DNA from: Chara braunii
Lineage: Eukaryota > Streptophyta > Charophyceae > Charales > Characeae
Direction of reading: 5' to 3'
Length of the DNA stretch: 46,287 bases
Assembly (NCBI GenBank): GCA_003427395.1
Contig: BFEA01000065.1
Span: forward strand, 2,970,498-3,016,784
Position 1 is the stretch's first letter; every line of letters begins with the position of its first letter. This document shows positions 22,044 through 31,540 of the stretch, one piece after another. The notes under the pieces were generated by a model, which was given only the letters and a program-made list of their open reading frames with translations, ran no database searches and was not told the origin of the DNA. A program made the position numbers and the translations under genes.

Positions 22044-23140
22044 TGCAATGACTTGCTGATTTTGACTGTCGAGGCTGTCTGCGAGGCTGTACAGTAACAG
22101 TCGTAGGTTAGATTCGTCATTTTTGTTTGGCTGAGGGCTAACCGAGAGACCTACCTGTAGGGAAAATTCGTTAGGGACATATCTGCAAATATGGGAAATA
22201 TAGGCCCAACACTAAGCTGAATTTCCTACAGCTACCCCTACTGCATTTAGCAGACCCGGGCTACCCCTAGGACGGACAGGCCCGAAGGGGCCTATACTGA
22301 TAGACGGTCCTATAGCCTATAGCCGGGTAGGGAGAGGCCAAGAGGCCGAAACTGGAACGGTACCGGCCGGTTCAGTCAGTGTGGTCTAGGTCTAGGCTAG
22401 AGTAGTAGAGTTCTATTAATAGATTAGGGAAATCGGTTTGGGACTTTTGGCTGTTCATTTTCGCGACGCAACGTTTGGAGAAGCCAAGCAAGTTGGCAGT
22501 GGCAATTGTCTGCAAGTGGCATCCTGAGACCCTTGCCTAGGACGGCGGCCATAGCTGGCCCTTCTGAAGGTTGCCTGAGCTGGGGCACCCTCAACGCATC
22601 TACCCTGGGGGTATTTGCGTTTGGCCAGGCTCTGTGGAGGCTCTTCACTGAGTGTTTGTGGGTGGCGGCAGCCATAGCTGCCTGTTTCTTCGTCGGAGTT
22701 GTCCATCAGCACTGAAGACTTCATCGCAGGATCTGTTCTTCATCTGGGTGGTTGGCGCTGGCCTCTGGGAGGCTCTCTCGGCTGTGCGCTACTAACTGGG
22801 TGTAGGGTAGAGAGTGGAGTATAGGGTTCTGAGTGTGGCGAGATACTGGAACGAACTCTGTAATGATATCTGGTTTAATTGGCTCTTCATCAATGTGAAT
22901 TCCAATTGTTATCCTCGCAGGTTTCTTCTTGTGATTGGTTGTTGGGAGTTTGTCAGAGAGTGAGAATCACGCAGTGTCTTCTCCCCATCTGTGCATGGCT
23001 GAACTTCCGCTACATACTCTGATCTGTGTACAGTTGGACTCTGTCTCCTCTCCCCCTTTCTCTTATGCATGTATGGGCGTGTATGAGACTGTCTGTGTGT
23101 GAGTGGCGGTAAAAATCGTCAGACAACCAAGTTCATAACA
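22044..23140 (+). mobile_element. 5' LTR of a partial gypsy element (G2 family)
   Basis: Starts TGCAATGACTTGCTG and ends CATAACA, exactly as the G2 LTR at 33007-34577, and is followed by a primer site. Shared blocks include GGCTGAGGGCTAACCGAGAG and GATAGACGGTCCTATAGCC. At 1097 bp it is shorter than the G2 LTR (1571 bp), partly because it lacks the 333-bp internal duplication. The five bases before it are AGAAA; the matching flank cannot be checked because the 3' LTR is missing. It contains two CCATAGCT motifs, one inside a perfect GGCAGC/GCTGCC inverted repeat (22669-22684). Confidence 0.88.
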
Positions 23141-23142
23141 GT

Positions 23143-23154
23143 TGGTATCGGAGC
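23143..23154 (+). other. Primer-binding site, tRNA-iMet type
   Basis: TGGTATCGGAGC differs at one base from TGGTATCAGAGC and lies two bases after the LTR end. Confidence 0.88.
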
Positions 23155-23895
23155 ACTGAGGGTTTGTACTGGCGAACTACTGGCGAGAAGCTTCATGGTG
23201 ATTCATCTTCCCCGGTACTGAGTCAGCAGGGAAGAAGATTTCAAGCGGCAAAATCCGGAGTTCAGTGTTTGTACTGAGCAAGCGCACTGAGCCTGTCGGG
23301 GCGCTTGTTAGGAAATGGCGAGAACAGGGCTAATTCGCCATAGCCAACCCTGAGGGCAGGATAACGAATTGCTCAGAGTGGCGAATTACCCCTGAGGACT
23401 TCAGGGATCACTGAGCGGCTTCATCCCTGAGCAGCGCTGAGGGTGATTGACAGTCTGTGTCAATCGCAGGAGGAATTAACCTCATCTGAGGCTAATTATA
23501 GCATCAGCGGCTGAGGGGACCTGTGGCGAGATAATTTTCTGTTGGCTTCTGAGTGCCACGGGGTCAGATTCCGGGAATCTGGCAGAAGGGGTTGCAGCGC
23601 CTCAGGATCCTGAAGAGGATCAACGAGTTTGAAGAAGTTTTGTGCATGGAACAAAGAGGAGGAAGTTGTGGAAGAAACTGGCGAGATGAGGGTTTCAGTC
23701 TGCCATAGCCAGATCTTCACCCAGCTCTGCAAGAAACTCTGAAAGTGAGTCCGTTCCATGCACCTACCTGTATAGCGATTCAGATAGGATTAGATTAATT
23801 AGTAACCATGGTCTATCTGTCTGTCAATGACTGGATGTGAAAATCGCAGACTGCATGACAGCCATAGCCATCTCTCCCCTACCTTTCTCTGCAAT
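23155..23895 (+). mobile_element. Leader of the partial G2-family gypsy, truncated
   Basis: Non-coding. It matches the G2 leader in blocks such as GAAACTGGCGAGATG, the GCCATAGCCAG motif and the GTTCCAT stretch before the next part (compare 35095-35190). It stops at about 23890, where LINE coding sequence begins. Gag, pol and the 3' LTR are all missing, so a deletion must have joined this leader to the LINE remnant. Confidence 0.75.
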
Positions 23896-23899
23896 GACA

Positions 23900-24905
23900 C
23901 ACACGAGTTCCCAAGAGCATGCTCTAGCCTTTATAAGAGAGGAAGATGGCAGAAAAACCTGGTTTACTTTCTCCATAAATAGCCTTGAAGAGCTAGGAGC
24001 AGATTACTGCAAAGTCAACAAAAACCCGTTAGCACAAGTTACAGTCAATGAAAGCAAACTACGAAAGGTCAAAGTAATAGAAAACGAGGAACTTATTATA
24101 TTCCAACCAAAAACCACAATAGAGGATTTAGAATTTGACCCAGCAGAATGGGCTTAGAACCTAAAGCAAAAGTTCACAAGAATAGATTGCAGAATCAACC
24201 TGATCAACTATACCACTAGCCTAGGCTATAAACTTAGAAGTAGATCAACAGCTCCGGACACAGTCTTAGCAGACCGCTAGACGAAACACCTCGAAGTAGA
24301 TCCTGAGTTGTTAAAAGAAATCCCGTGGAATCAAATAGCAACCTTACACCCCCCCAAGTTCAAAAGTCTACAATGGTTAATCCTATACCTAGCAATTCCG
24401 CTCAATCAATGGCTAAACTTTAAAAGGAAAGAAGAGGATAAAAACCCCTTAAACGAGATATGCGTCAACTGTTCAGAGGGTCAAATAGAGAACCTGTTCC
24501 ACTATTTCCTCCAATGCCCCAAAATCAAACCCATATGGTTTAAGATAGCCCAGATATGGTCCTTAACAACCAACAAACTTCACTACGAGCCCTACCCTTA
24601 TTCTACTAGGTTTCACATCGCCAGACGACTGGTCCCCGTTACAAACCATTCTTTTCCAAATCCTGCGCAAGTCATCACTATGGTCCATATGGAGAAAAAG
24701 ATGCCAGGAAACGATAGACAAGCAACCAATGCACGTGCAGGAAGCATGGAGTATCCTCAAACAACAGGTGGAAACGGAATACTGGGTTTTATGGCACAAA
24801 GCCAAGAGGAAAATGAAAGCAAATGCACCTAAAGCCAAAGAAATCCAAACCAAATTTAAGGATAATTACCTCGCCAAGGGCAAGATGGCAACCGTCAAAG
24901 GCTAG
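23900..24905 (+). pseudogene. LINE ORF2 C-terminal remnant with zf-RVT knuckle
   Basis: The frame carries QVTVNESKLRKVKVIENEEL and LEFDPAEWA, closely matching L3 at about 43850-43960, so it belongs to the same LINE family. After a stop at 24156 and further breaks it continues with FKSLQWLILYLAIPLNQW and the zinc-knuckle pattern CVNC and HYFLQC (about 24461-24520). This part is absent from L3. Endonuclease and RT core are missing. It is probably a surviving part of the L2 body, since orientation and family agree with the tail at 31290. Confidence 0.85.
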
Positions 24906-25470
24906 GGCCTAATCTTTACAATGTGGAATGATACAACACATACCACTAATTCAGACTCGGGACCATTGTTTACCCCACCGGATCCCTTGAGCACCCAGAT
25001 CAATTCCTGCTAAAACACCACAGGTTTCCATACCAAAGGCACACAACAAGCACAATCGACTTTCCCTCACCCCTAGCTAGACCAAACATCCCCCCCTCAA
25101 CAACCTAGCCTCCTACGATGACACTTTACAGGCTGCATGCTAAACATTAAAACCACACAGACCCCATCCCCAATATAAGGAACCTCACAGCCCTAACACC
25201 CCTTAAGCCTCCCCGGACCCTTCTCTCCCCTCTTACACAAATCACCCTGAGCCCAATCCACCCCAGACACGAATCCACACACCCGACCTCATCAGTCATC
25301 CAACCGCACATCCTAGACCTACGAATACCCATCAGCCCTTCCTCAAGCCTCTTAAACAGTACCGGTGTCGAGCGCATCGGCTCCCGCCTTTTTCGGAAAG
25401 GTGAGAGCCCTCCCGGTCATGTCACGCAGGAGATAAACAAAATAAAACAAGAGACAACTTAGGAACGACG
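24906..25470 (+). other. No gene; C-rich trailing sequence after the LINE remnant
   Basis: Poor in G on this strand, with no domain-like reading frame. It may be LINE 3' UTR. I see no poly(A) tail or repeat that would mark its end. Confidence 0.4.
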
Positions 25471-26980
25471 CAACACATCCCGCGAGCCGCCGAGACGATC
25501 GGGGTCGTGTCGTTCCGTCGCCGCTCTAGCCGGGTGCGCCAGCTGTACATCCCGCGGTCCCCTACGACAGGATAGGTTCCCGCGGGGCACAAACTTTCCT
25601 TCCCTAAGGGGTTGTCACCACCCTTGCGACCGAGCTACTGACCCACGTGCGAAAGTTTTTAAATGCAATTGCAGAGGTAAGTCAGCCGAGGGCATTTGCT
25701 CGTTCGCTGTAGTATAGATACGCTTGGTTAACGCCAAGTGGACCCGAGCGTCGTCCGTTCCTAGGGCGCTGATCTCCTAGGCGCAGAGCAGACGTCGGTT
25801 GACTAGGACGGTCTCAACCAAGCGTGAAACCCCAATTCATCCTTTTTCCTTAGACACGCCATCAAAAGAAAATTGAAAGATCCACATATAATTACATCAA
25901 AAGAAAACGACTAGGACGCACATCCAATCAGAAATGATAATTAAAAGATTTAAATCATCATACAGTACATTCAACAACACAAGATCAAAATAAAATCCGA
26001 CCACCCCAAGTCGAAATCCACAAAAATCATACAACCGCCAACAAGGAGTTGGCTATCGAAAATAGCATTGATGCAGCTGAAAAGGTAATCAGTTGCCTTA
26101 GTTTTGACTTGATGAGACGTTGCCAAAGTCATTCATTCCACCTACCGTCGACTTAAGATTCGACACACATACCTATCTTCATATACTTCCAATTTTTTTT
26201 GATGACAGGTTGCTTTGCGGATGATTCTTTATCAGGGGCATTGCTTGAAGTGTTGCATGCCTCTCGCTCTAGGAAGTGGTCTAGGGTACTCCTCCTCTTC
26301 GCCCGAGCACAAGACTCGGATCTCAGAAGTTGGCCGTCTCTACCGAATCGGCAAAGTACCCCCCCGTAGAACGGTCCACTCCGGGTCGATAACAGGGTTG
26401 ACTCCTAAAGCAACGAACCCCCACCCGATGCTTCTTGAAGAAAAAAAATGTGTTCAACGCAAGTAACTTTCAATTATTCTCACTTCTCTTGAGTTCAGGG
26501 TAGCTTGGACGAGAAGAAATCGAAGGAGATAAAAAACAAGAACCATTTGGATAGGTATAGGTAGATAAGGTTGTTCGGGATAGAAAGGGTCGATCCTCAG
26601 GAAAAGACTAAATCCGTTTGACCTTATCTGGTTTATTTCAATCGGATTCGTTCTCCAGCACGTGCTGAATATTCTTTTTCAAATAAACAAGTTTTTTTGA
26701 CAAACAGGCAGGTAAGAGGTAGAAAGAAGACAATCTTTTTAATCTCCCCGAGTAGACACCATCAAACTTGTCATTTACAACATCCTTCTACCTACCTGCA
26801 CAACATGCAAAGACAACAAGTTCAAGAAAAACCAGTGCAATCCCATACTCAAGTCAGACCTCACCATTCACATGCAAACACACATTTCCTTTGCCTTTTC
26901 AGTGAACATTCGATTGAACAGGGTCAAACAAAGTGTGGGTTCACACAAGAGTGAAGGAAAGTCTGAATCATTCAACTGAC
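25471..26980. other. Unassigned DNA with one weak exon candidate
   Basis: 25471-25830 is GC-rich and contains a 10-bp inverted repeat ACGCTTGGTT (25720-25729) with AACCAAGCGT (25816-25825). 25830-26200 is AT-rich. A T-rich tract ending GATGACAG at 26208 precedes an open frame of 52 codons from 26211 to a TAG at 26367-26369, starting CFADDSLSGALLEVLHAS. No donor or homolog recognised. The remainder is AT-rich without clear features. Confidence 0.35.
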
Positions 26981-27121
26981 CTTGAGTGAAGTCTGGTCCG
27001 GCTCAGGTCCGGCTCACTCAAGAAAGCCGGGTGATATTCCAAGCAGAAGAAAAAATCGCCGTCGAATATGAAAATATGCGGCCCACATAAAAATACGCGG
27101 CTCACAACTTCACAAGTTGTG
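26981..27121. repeat. Two strong inverted repeats
   Basis: CTTGAGTGA (26981-26989) pairs with TCACTCAAG (27014-27022). CACAACTT (27103-27110) pairs with AAGTTGTG (27114-27121) around a three-base loop. Both resemble the hairpins that become dense after 28636. Confidence 0.75.
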
Positions 27122-27829
27122 GTCGTTTCACTGAACAACGGTCCGCCGTCTTCTCCAAGTGCCTGATCACACCAAGGTTGGGTCCACTGAGATGTCTGAA
27201 TGAGATAACCCTCAAAGAGGGTGCTCCCATGATCCAAACCCATGTCGCCCCAACATCTCGAACAGTCCCAACGCAGTCCCTACTGCACCACGTCCTCCAA
27301 GGACACTCCCCCAACCAACAACAAGTCCATACCGCCTCAAATCATCATGTCCGCTCACAATAACCACATGAACATGCCGGTCCCGATTCTCGTCCCACCT
27401 GGTTCCAAAAATGGTCCCAGACGGTACCATGCTACCGCCGCAACACTGGATGGTCCCAAACTCAAACCCCGCTTGCACTGCGCGCCGCAAAAAAATAAAG
27501 GTGGCCCTGACTAAAAACCGTAGGTGCCGCATGCCTCAATAAAAATGCCCTTAGATGATAAGATCGTCGCAACAAAGTCGTCAGCAGTGATCCACACCAT
27601 TCCCTTGTGACGACCGCCTGCCACATTACTCTCTCAACACCCATTCACCCCCAACAACTTGACAGCGTCTCAGTGCCACCGTCACTCGCCTCCAATGTCA
27701 CCACGTCATAGCGGCGCCACGCTTACACTACTTCGAAACGCACTACCACTTCAGCGGCACCTTCCCTACGCCAATGCCCAGCCATTGCTTTATGTAGTCA
27801 GTGCAAAAATATTGTCGCCACGACCGTGA
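27122..27829. other. No feature recognised
   Basis: Open frames of up to 106 codons exist on both strands, but none shows a domain, and codon use is featureless. Moderately C-rich on this strand. Confidence 0.4.
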
Positions 27830-28080
27830 AAAACCGGCAGCGCTTCTGCACCACTGCCGTTAAAACCAGTGCTGCTGCTACAGAAATCCGGCAGCGCTTC
27901 TGCGTCACTGCCAAAAAATCACAACTGCGGCCAAAAAAATTGGCAGCTCCCGCGTCACTGTCAAAAAAATCACAGCTGCCGCCAAAAACAATTCGGCAGT
28001 GCTCCCGCGTCACTGTAAAAAAAATCACAGCTGCCGCCAAAAACAATTCGGCAGAGCTCCCGCAATACGTCAACAAAAAA
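27830..28080. repeat. Tandem repeat, unit about 55 bp
   Basis: Four to five diverged units of the form GGCAGNGCTCCCGCGTCACTG, then an A-run, ATCACAGCTGCCGCC and a second A-run. The last two units are nearly identical. Each unit has GGCAG and CTGCC ends that can pair. The long open frames through it are caused by the repeat. Confidence 0.85.
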
Positions 28081-29578
28081 AACGGTCGTTGTCGTGCCGC
28101 TGATCGAACAGCACCTCCCCACTCTCACATTAAAAAAAGACATCGGCGCACACGGAAAATCTGACAGCACCTTCCCTTAGGAAGGTCTTGACGCTGCGGC
28201 GGCAGTCCGGCAGCATCTCCCCACCATGTTGCTGCCGTGCCTAAATCTCCGCGGCATAACCCCACAAAATGAGGTGCCACTTGCCGCACCGTCCGGACCC
28301 TGACGCAGCCCGTCAGCCACAACACTAGCACAAGGGTGGGGCAAAGAACCTCCAGCCTCTGGCTATGGCTGCCGCTCCTCCGCCCTCAACTTCCCGCAGA
28401 CCTTCACTACTTCGCCAACAGCATCTCCCCCTAACTTGCAGACCACCATCTCCCTCAGCCTTCTCCCTCAACTCAAGATTCCAGCAGCCTCTCCCCTCAT
28501 CAGATGCAGCATTTGCTTTCCAGCAAATGAACAACATCACTGCCTCACAAGTTCGAGGCAGCTGGGCTGTTTACATAGTTGAGAGAGGTGGTGGTAGCAG
28601 CCTGAGCCCTCAGCCAAAAATTCGAGCTCAGGTTGGGCCCTTGATTTCCAAGTGAGATCAAGGGCCTCTGTCTACCCCACATAGCCCAAAAGACCAGGTC
28701 CATCCAAAAGGAAATGGACCTGGCTTCATTTTTGGCATACACGCAGAAAGGGGTGGCTGTTTCCAGCCTTCACTTGTTAATTTGCTATTGCGAGGCTAGG
28801 CCTCAACAATGCATCATCCCCCTAAGCCTGGCCAGACTCCGAGCTAGCTGGTTTGCTGCACAGGGTGCAGGAAACCACCTGCGAACCTGGCCCCGACAGC
28901 GGCCAGGTACACACACCCACCTTTTGCTACCTTTCAGCAGCCTCGTTTTCCCTTAGTAAGGGAAAAACGAGCTAAAAGAAAAAATAAAATAAAATAAAAT
29001 AAAAAAGTCTCCTCGTTTCCTTGTGAGGACCAGCCCATAGCTTAGCAACAAACGGGCGAGGTCCTTTCACAGAGTCGGGAGTCAAGCTCAACAGGGTCTT
29101 TTACCCCTGGCCATTTAGTCGTGCGCCTGTACTAGGCACAACAAAAATGCCAGGTACGGGCGCACCCCTAACAATTTCCGCTTCACGATGATAGGAGGAG
29201 CCGACATCGAAGGATCAAAAGCAACGTCGGCATGAACGCTTGGCTGCCACGGCCAGATCCAAGCCCTGAAACGCAAAAAAATCGATAGGCCATGCACCCT
29301 TTTCGCGCGCCTGTACCTAGGCGCCAATAGCGCCAGGTTCGGGCGGTTGTTGGCAGCTGCCACGACAATATGGGGGGAACTAAAAGAAGAGAAAGAAAAA
29401 AAAACAAATCTAAAAGAAAATCTAAAAAAAATATAAAAAGAAATAAAAGAAAAGAAAGAAAAGAGAAAAAAAAAAAATCTTACTTCTCAGGCTGCTCGTG
29501 AAAATGGACGCCTGTAGTTCTTTTGGGGGACCTCAAGTCCCCATCACTTCACATTACACCATCTAGCGCTTCAGTTTC

Positions 29579-29582
<4 letters not shown>

Positions 29583-29609
<27 letters not shown>
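29583..29609. repeat. Poly-T tract, 27 bases
   Basis: A pure T run between hairpins. It may be the poly(A) of a minus-strand retroposon, but I find no body or duplication. Confidence 0.9.
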
Positions 29610-29804
29610 GCATCCCGTTCTCCAAAACGAACGGGTGCCAACCTCACAAATACGTGGGGAGAAAATCTCAAAACGAAATCTAAAGGAAAAAAAGAAAAAA
29701 CAAAACAAAAGAAAAAACTTACCCTTATGACGAAAAGGTTGCCCGTTACTTCGGGCGCCTGCGAAGGTTGTTTTCCCCTGCACTTGTCCTCCCGCCAGCT
29801 GTCG

Positions 29805-29807
<3 letters not shown>

Positions 29808-29848
<41 letters not shown>
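29808..29848. repeat. Poly-T tract, 41 bases
   Basis: A second pure T run, 200 bp after the first. No attached retroposon recognised. Confidence 0.9.
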
Positions 29849-29851
<3 letters not shown>

Positions 29852-30215
29852 CCGTTGACTTATGCCAACGGTCACCTGCTCGTTCGTGGAACACCCACGA
29901 ACTGTTGAAATACAACCCTGAGTTCGATCCCCTTGGGGATCGAAAAAGAACTTGGACCATTTCTCGATTTATGCGTGTCATCCTTGCGCAGGGGCCATGC
30001 TTACTCGCGCGGCTGATTGCAGCCGTGCGATCCCGATGATCGTGCGATCCCGATGATCGTGCGATCGAAATCAGCCGCGCCCGACCGCCTGGGCTTCTCC
30101 AAAAGGAGCTGGCCCAGTAGGATGCGTGCGACCGAGCTTGATCCCCGTATCTATTGAACGAAAGTTTGGCATCGTAACCTACTAGGTTACCTCCTATCAC
30201 GTCAATAATAGGAGC

Positions 30216-30236
30216 AGCTCTTCTATATGAAGAGCT
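30216..30236 (+). promoter_or_regulatory. TATA-like sequence inside a hairpin loop
   Basis: AGCTCTTC and GAAGAGCT are perfect 8-bp arms around the loop TATAT. An AATAAA at 30545 lies 310 bp downstream. The arrangement parallels the TATA box of the LTR at 45779-45804. That it is a promoter is inference. Confidence 0.4.
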
Positions 30237-30660
30237 TGCCCAATCACTTTTCCCCCACGCCTTTGCCTTGCAGGCCCTGCCTGCTAGTGGCCCTGCGAGC
30301 CTCGCATGCCCTGCCTGCCAGTGGCCCTGCGAGCCTCGCTGCTAAAGGCCTCGCAGGCCCTTACCCCGTCAGTTGGCCCCGTGACCTCGGCATCGGCCTA
30401 TCAACCCCCTGGCTCGATGTCAACCTCCGCGGCCCAGGAAAAAAAACCCTTCTTCCTATTCCCCCTGCGCCGCGGCCCTGTACCTCGCGCATCCCTCTTC
30501 TTAGCCCACTCAGGCCCTGAATCGTGCGGCATAGGTCAGGTCTGAATAAACTTTTTGGCAAACGCCAGTCTCATCAAGTCCATCAATTCAACGAAAGAGT
30601 CGGACAGCGTCCGACGTTGAAAAACCCGGGCAAATACCCTTGTCAAGGTATTTGCCCCGA

Positions 30661-31289
30661 CACCGGCCCCACCACATAAACAACTCCCAAAAAGTCCTTT
30701 CTATCCAGCTAATGCATGAACAATTTAGGGTACGAGGTATAAACCATAAGACAGGTTTTCAAGTAAGGGTAAGCAGGACAGCTAAAACTGCTAGGCCTTA
30801 AGTTTTAGCACCAGGTAGATTTTATAAAAAGGAAAGACAACACAGAGAGGATAGAGTTTAAGCTTACCCATAGGCAATTCCAACGAGACTGGAAAGGTTT
30901 AGGGTTTATCATGTCCTAAAAAGGAGAGACGACATCTACAGTTCTCATATTTAAAGTGAATCTGACAGTCGAAGAGCTGAGAGGAACAAGTTAGACGCGA
31001 CCTCCCGTAAGCAAGTCCACAGGGTCCACAGTACCGGTTTCTTTTCCATGTCTTAGGGTCAAAATAAAAGTATTCAGGCTAACTTAGGCAGGGGTGAGGG
31101 GTGGAAAATCCTTCTATCGAGAAGTAATCAATGCTGTCCCTCGGGCTCTCCTACCTTAAGGGGGAAGAGCGTGTGTGAGTCCTTTATGTAATTCTTCTGG
31201 CTTGCCCGTGGAATAGGAACCGGACTGATGCTCTCCAGAATGGAAAAGGAGCCAGAGCCACATGGTTCTGTTTAAAAAAAAAAAAAAAA
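30661..31289 (+). mobile_element. LINE L2 3' UTR and poly(A)
   Basis: The last 200 bases (31077-31273) match the tails at 16770 and 44745. A stem-loop AGAGCC/GGTTCT (31254-31269) precedes GTTT and 16 A residues (31274-31289). The target duplication follows at once. The left part up to about 30940 is only assigned by position; it contains a GTTTAGGGTTT telomere-like motif near 30897. Confidence 0.85.
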
Positions 31290-31290
31290 C

Positions 31291-31529
31291 TTCACTTTCT
31301 ATATCACCCATTGGATGAGTTCTACTGGATCGCTAGGAAAGATTTGTTACAGAATGCACCTCGTGTTGTCAATGCTTACGAACGGCAGATTGTTGCTGGC
31401 CAGAAGGCCGCATTCTCTGCAACACTCACTCCCTACGAACATACCACAGCTCTCTTTTTAGTCTATGCTTATGATGCATTTTGCAAGGACTCTGAATCAG
31501 TTACTCGCTTGAAGGGACCTCACTCTTGA
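31291..31529 (+). pseudogene. pol: G1 pol, C-terminal chromo-like end after the insertion
   Basis: Begins with the second copy of the target duplication and runs to TGA at 31527. Read on from 20958 it continues the frame: VHFL on the left is followed by YHPLDEFYWIARKDLL on the right. This aligns with VKFLYQPHTEDRWFTRKELL of G2 (near 39700), the same position at the end of a gypsy polyprotein. This segment itself is open. Confidence 0.9.
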
Positions 31530-31540
31530 GAGGGGGGTAA
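31528..31540 (+). other. Polypurine tract of G1
   Basis: GAGAGGGGGGTAA directly before the TG that starts the LTR. Polypurine tracts prime plus-strand DNA synthesis in LTR elements. Confidence 0.85.

Larger units (their letters stand above)
28636..30657. repeat. Hairpin-rich segment
   Basis: At least twelve inverted repeats with short loops. Arm start positions and lengths are: 28636 (10 bp), 28694 (10), 28885 (8), 28942 (13 with one bulge), 29614 (7), 29882 (8), 29923 (10, two-base loop), 30007 (12, loop of 50 holding a 17-bp tandem repeat), 30174 (8, one-base loop), 30216 (8, loop TATAT), 30599 (7) and 30628 (11). No coding region is supported. An AAAAT microsatellite (about 28979-29005) and two poly-T tracts lie inside. 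It may be the U3 of an unrecognised LTR, since a TATA box follows the array and an AATAAA lies at 30545. Confidence 0.8.
20959..31290 (+). mobile_element. Composite insertion L2: LINE with later insertions
   Basis: The block sits inside the last pol domain of G1, between exact 12-bp duplications. It ends in a LINE 3' UTR with 16 A residues, so the outer element should be a LINE in plus orientation. Its left part (20959-22043) is GC-rich and non-coding, like the L1 5' UTR. Inside are a partial gypsy of the G2 family (22044 to about 23890), a LINE ORF2 remnant (about 23900-24905), unassigned DNA, a tandem repeat (27830-28080) and a hairpin-rich segment (28636-30657). At 10.3 kb it is longer than a LINE alone, and most of ORF1 and ORF2 are missing, so both insertions and deletions have reshaped it. 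Confidence 0.8.

Noticed and set aside
23880-23895. TGCAATGAC at 23891 as the start of a 3' LTR of the partial gypsy
   Set aside because: Only nine bases match the LTR start; the sequence then continues as LINE ORF2.
26209-26369. Frame with CFADDSLSG, which resembles the FADD motif of LINE reverse transcriptase
   Set aside because: No other RT motif lies before or after it, so FADD is coincidental. Kept only as a weak exon candidate.
26470-26800. AT-rich segment that looked like organelle-derived DNA
   Set aside because: I could not match any reading frame to a known mitochondrial or plastid gene, and a stop breaks the best frame. Composition alone is not enough.
27830-28080. Regularly spaced repeat considered as a CRISPR-like array
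   Set aside because: The units are contiguous tandem copies without unique spacers, in a eukaryotic context.
29549-29875. Lys-rich and Phe-rich open frames around the poly-T tracts
   Set aside because: They are translations of homopolymers.
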